A DNA stretch of 64,000 nucleotides from NCBI GenBank assembly GCA_949132985.1, contig CASCGD010000004.1, forward strand, positions 1-64,000. Direction: 5' to 3'. Source of the DNA: an uncultured Lachnospiraceae bacterium (lineage in GTDB: Bacteria; Bacillota; Clostridia; Lachnospirales; Lachnospiraceae). This document shows positions 60,237 to 64,000 of the stretch, piece by piece (the stretch's first letter is position 1; every line of letters starts with the position of its first letter). A model generated the notes under the pieces. It ran no database searches. It was not told the origin of the DNA and saw only the letters and a list, made by a program, of their open reading frames with translations. The translations under genes and the position numbers were made by a program.

Positions 60237-60249
60237 TCTTATCTGCCAG

Positions 60250-60278
60250 TTGAATTCTGTTCGAAGGATGTGTATAAT
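60250..60278 (+). promoter_or_regulatory. Candidate promoter for the large secreted protein gene
   Basis: TTGAAT (60250-60255), 17-nt spacer, TATAAT (60273-60278). Confidence 0.55.
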
Positions 60279-60442
60279 AGCAGACAATTCGTAACAGTTT
60301 CTATTTTTTTACTGTCACGACCATTCATCTTTTTTGGTTCTTTGTTTCTGTTTGATTCGGCTGTATCGGCCTGTGTTTTCGCTTTGTATTCATGCTATAT
60401 GGGAGATCCTATACTTTTTCGGCCAGGCATGAAAGGAGTACG

Positions 60443-63400
60443 ATGAAAAAAATAATAAAAAGGAAAAACAGGCGGAGTGCCTGGATGCTGGCTGTCACGC
60501 TGATTTTGGGTATGCTTTCGACGGTGCGGTTTCCTTCCGCTTTTGCACAGGAGCTTTCTGTGCAGGAGACGCTTCCGCAAGAAAGCCAGGAGGAATCATC
60601 CCCGCAGGAAACGCCTCCTCAGGAAGCGGTTACGGAGGATGCCGCAGTCTCTCTCGCCTACGTGTCCAGTGTTACGGCGGACCAGGAGGGCAGCGTACTG
60701 CGCATCTACGGCAGTCCGCAGGAAACCTACCGCAACCAGATTTCTGTCACGGCAAGCTGTACCCTGATTCTCGATCATATAAAGAATGAAGCAGACCTGA
60801 CCGTTGCGGAGGGCAGGGAGGTTCGCATTATTCTGCGCGGCAATAATCAGCTTGCAAATATTCAGGCGACGGGCGGGGATTCCACATTTGTCCGCATCAT
60901 GGGAGAAGCGTCCGACGCAATGCTAAACGTTGGCGATATCGCGTGCAGCGCCGGCGGCAGTGCACAGACCGGGGCAAATATAAGTATTGAAAACTGTAGC
61001 GTATTCTGCCGTAACTTAGGCTGCGGTGCGGACGGCGCGGATACCTCAAAATGGGAGGGCAGCGCAAGCGTAGCGTATGCGACGCCCGGCAGCAGCGCTT
61101 CCCCGAAGATCTCCGTCTGCGGTTCCAACCTGTCTGTGAGCGGAAATATGGCGTGCGGCGGCAATGGGGTGCGCGCAACAGGAACCTGGTCGGCAACCAC
61201 TTCCCCCGGCGGGTACTCCGGCGCCGTGGAAATCAGCAGCAGCTATGTGACCGTCGGAGGTAATCTCTCTATCGGCGGCAAGGGCGGCATGGGTGCCCTG
61301 GGATCCACCTACTACAACAGCAAGGCGGGAGACACAAGGAGTTCATCGCCGGTTACGATCACGGATAACAGCAGCGTGAATGTGGCCGGGAACGTGGCAA
61401 CCCAGCCGGATCTCCCGGGGTACAGCAACGCAGGCACTCAGAACGGGCTGCACGGCGTCACGGTAACGGTTACGGATTCAACCCTGTCTGCGAAGGATAT
61501 CGCAAGCGGCGGAGCGGGGCATGCCCAGGTGCGTTATTCCGTCTATTCCGGCTCTGGGACAAGCTACGATATTTGCGGAACCGCCGGCGGAAACGGAGGC
61601 GTGCTCATCGCAGATCATGCCGTGATAAACTGTGAGCGCGCAGTGTGCGGTGCAAACGCAGGAGATTACCAGAATTATGAGGTCAGTCAGTATGGGACGG
61701 AAAGCGGGGATGTAGAGTCCGCCAGGCATCCGCAGGATGGCAGGGGCGGAAGCATCCGTGCCGTGGATTCCATATTCACGATTAAAAGCTGCGCGGCGGC
61801 AAAGGGAAGCCGCTGGGACCGTTATCCAAACCCTTCGGTCTATGGAGACAGCACGTTTATCGGCGGAACATTAAACGGTACGGTATATGGAAATGTGATC
61901 ACAACAGATATGACGTCTATCCTTGGCGGCGGCTTTGCGGCTTCTGATATCCGCAATTCCGAGGAAGCGTCCTGTGCGAAGTGTATGTTAAAAACAGATG
62001 AGGCCATTGCGGGAGCGACCGTTCACATAGCTGCAAACTCTCTGGGTGGTACGGTTATACTCGGCAGTGACGGAAGTATGACGACTTATCTCGGTATCGG
62101 AAAGGAGACGGTGAAGATCACAGGCGCAGGTGTCTACTCCGGCACATTTATGGTAAAACGCTCGGAGACGCTCAACGTATTTCAGCTGGATCCCTATGGC
62201 ATTATCAACGTCAGCTACGACGGTGCCGTAATCAAAAATAATTCCTACACATACACAAATGAGACGTACGACTATGATGGCGATTTTACCGTCCGCGGTG
62301 ATTCTGAGGACGCAGCTGTGACAGTTGAGGAGGGCATCAAGCGTGTGGTTTTGGACGGCACGTCCTTCGACACGCTGAACGTCAGAGGTTCGTCGGTCGT
62401 GACACTTGTTCTGACGGGAGAATCCCATATTCGCGCCATTCACGTGGAAGAAAACGCCTCTTTGATCATTGAGGGTGACGGAAGTCTCTTTACGGATTAT
62501 CTCGGCAACGGACAGGGCGCCAGCGGAAACATTGAAATCAATTCCGGGAATGTGCACGTAGGCGAGCTTGGCGGCGGTGAGGGAAGCAAGGAGGTTTTTA
62601 TCAAGGATCCGCCAAAGGTAGAAGTGGAGGATAGCCATGTGCCCCTTCGGGATGGGAACGGCAATTTACTATATCCGCTGGAGCTTGTTTTGGGGAGTCC
62701 GGGAACCTATACGCTGCGCTTCAATGATGCTGCAAAAACAGTCGTTCTGGAAGACGATGAGACTTGTGTGAGGAAGCTGCTGGCTGCGGGAACCTATGCC
62801 ATCGAGGTGGAGCGGGAACCCTTCTGCTTTCGCGGAAACGTGACGATCCGGGGCGCGCAGCGCATCTATCTGGATGACCTGACTTTGTATGTAGACACCT
62901 CAAAGGGCGATATTTACATCCGGAACGGAGAGGTCTCCTGCGGTGAGGAGGCGATAAAGACAGACGCAGAGGTTCGAATCATCCAAAGCGGCGGGAACAC
63001 GCATCCGGTGCATGTAGAGAAAAAGACGGCGTCGATCATTCTGGACGGAGTCAGCCCGGATATACAGATCTATCTGCCGGAGGATTTTGAGGGTATGATT
63101 CGCGATGCCGACAAACGGCCGATTCAGGTAGTGACGGTTCAGACAGGATTTGCCAAAAAAGAACTGACGCTTCATCTGGATGATAAAGCCTATGTGCTCA
63201 CGACAAATGAGAAGGGCAACCTCTCCATTCTCACGGGCCGCGGCATGCATCGCTTCGGATTGACCATCGACGGCCTGACTTATCGCTGTCCGGATGCGGT
63301 TTCCATTTCAGTCACGGAGCATCTGGTGCGGCTTTCCGATATGGTTCTTGTGTGGGATGTGAGCCTTGGAGATATTTTCATCGCGGATGAAAGCTTTACG

Positions 63401-64000
63401 GCAAACGGCCAGTCGGGCGATTATGCAGGTGCATATCTGATCGTGCAGAGCGCCACAGACAAAGCGGTAGGAATGGTGACGGCAGACAAAAAGGACGCAT
63501 CCCTGTTTTTGTCGAAGGAGGTGGATGAACTGCTTCAGGTGAAGACAGCGGATGAATTTACCGGAAGCATCTCGAAAAACGATACGCCCCTTTATCCGCT
63601 TGTCGTGGCAACAAACTGCACAAAGAGCGCTGTAAAGGTCAGTCTTGACGGACACGAGGGCATGCTGCAGACGGATGAGGACGGAAAGCTTTATCTCGTT
63701 GCCGCCCAGGGAACGCATGCGCTTGCGGTTATGACCGAGAAGGCGACGGCGATTCTTTCAGTTTTTGTTGGAAAGGGCGGTGCGTCTGTCTCCTTTGACG
63801 AGCTGCTGGCGCTTGACATTACCGGCCTGGAGAAAAACCATCCGGTTACGATTACGGTAGGGGATACAACAGCAAAGGTAGAGACGGATGAGAACGGCTC
63901 CTGTCACATTCTGGTAGACCCGTCGACCGAGGAGATACTTGTGACAGATGCCGGGAAGACCAGCCGTTACCCGGTTACGGACGGCACGCTGGGTGATCCG
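60443..64000 (+). CDS. Very large secreted surface protein, Gly/Ser/Asn-rich beta-solenoid-like (partial, runs off window)
   Basis: MKKIIKRKNRRSAWMLAVTLILGMLSTVRFPSAFAQE signal peptide; Gln/Glu/Pro-rich linker; repeated GN(I/V/L)xxGG, ITDNSSVNVAGNVA-type rungs; open through 64000 with no stop (absent from ORF track because it is unterminated). Confidence 0.8.
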   Translation, partial: MKKIIKRKNRRSAWMLAVTLILGMLSTVRFPSAFAQELSVQETLPQESQEESSPQETPPQEAVTEDAAVSLAYVSSVTADQEGSVLRIYGSPQETYRNQISVTASCTLILDHIKNEADLTVAEGREVRIILRGNNQLANIQATGGDSTFVRIMGEASDAMLNVGDIACSAGGSAQTGANISIENCSVFCRNLGCGADGADTSKWEGSASVAYATPGSSASPKISVCGSNLSVSGNMACGGNGVRATGTWSATTSPGGYSGAVEISSSYVTVGGNLSIGGKGGMGALGSTYYNSKAGDTRSSSPVTITDNSSVNVAGNVATQPDLPGYSNAGTQNGLHGVTVTVTDSTLSAKDIASGGAGHAQVRYSVYSGSGTSYDICGTAGGNGGVLIADHAVINCERAVCGANAGDYQNYEVSQYGTESGDVESARHPQDGRGGSIRAVDSIFTIKSCAAAKGSRWDRYPNPSVYGDSTFIGGTLNGTVYGNVITTDMTSILGGGFAASDIRNSEEASCAKCMLKTDEAIAGATVHIAANSLGGTVILGSDGSMTTYLGIGKETVKITGAGVYSGTFMVKRSETLNVFQLDPYGIINVSYDGAVIKNNSYTYTNETYDYDGDFTVRGDSEDAAVTVEEGIKRVVLDGTSFDTLNVRGSSVVTLVLTGESHIRAIHVEENASLIIEGDGSLFTDYLGNGQGASGNIEINSGNVHVGELGGGEGSKEVFIKDPPKVEVEDSHVPLRDGNGNLLYPLELVLGSPGTYTLRFNDAAKTVVLEDDETCVRKLLAAGTYAIEVEREPFCFRGNVTIRGAQRIYLDDLTLYVDTSKGDIYIRNGEVSCGEEAIKTDAEVRIIQSGGNTHPVHVEKKTASIILDGVSPDIQIYLPEDFEGMIRDADKRPIQVVTVQTGFAKKELTLHLDDKAYVLTTNEKGNLSILTGRGMHRFGLTIDGLTYRCPDAVSISVTEHLVRLSDMVLVWDVSLGDIFIADESFTANGQSGDYAGAYLIVQSATDKAVGMVTADKKDASLFLSKEVDELLQVKTADEFTGSISKNDTPLYPLVVATNCTKSAVKVSLDGHEGMLQTDEDGKLYLVAAQGTHALAVMTEKATAILSVFVGKGGASVSFDELLALDITGLEKNHPVTITVGDTTAKVETDENGSCHILVDPSTEEILVTDAGKTSRYPVTDGTLGDP

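Noticed and set aside
1-64000. CRISPR arrays, rRNA, tRNA and transposase genes
   Set aside because: No repeat-spacer pattern, cloverleaf/CCA-like signals, rRNA signatures or transposase motifs were noticed; a tRNAscan, Rfam and ISfinder search would be needed to exclude them fully.

Overview
The window looks like a Firmicutes (probably Lachnospiraceae-type) chromosome. An accessory region (about 1.8-20 kb) precedes a long, mostly plus-strand housekeeping block: bactofilin, pyrH-frr-uppS-cdsA-dxr-rseP-ispG-polC, pheA, ppx-ppk, yicC-remA-gmk-rpoZ-rimO-pgsA-cinA-rsmD-coaD, recU, and hisZ-hisG-hisD-hisIE. It ends in a very large, truncated secreted protein. The best candidate for an undescribed system is the AT-rich cassette at 1816-9552. 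It encodes a dynamin-like GTPase, a HerA/VirB4-like ATPase with a long Ser/Gly/Ala-rich insert, a free-standing WHH-type HNH/EndoVII nuclease whose start overlaps the ATPase stop, and an immunity-like protein. A decayed second toxin (HSHPS motif) with a retained partner gene follows. Next to it is a two-gene unit (9601-13886): an uncharacterised protein translationally coupled to a Ser/Thr kinase-STAND NTPase. This unit abuts a scar in which a VanS-like histidine kinase remnant is joined to the tail of an ABC ATPase. Other observations are an internal consensus Shine-Dalgarno and start predicting two bactofilin isoforms, a Cys/His motif shared by an RsgI-like anti-sigma factor and a neighbouring secreted protein, a HisA/F-like-HisI-HisE fusion, and several regulatory DNA structures. 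All identifications are from reading motifs; no database search was run.
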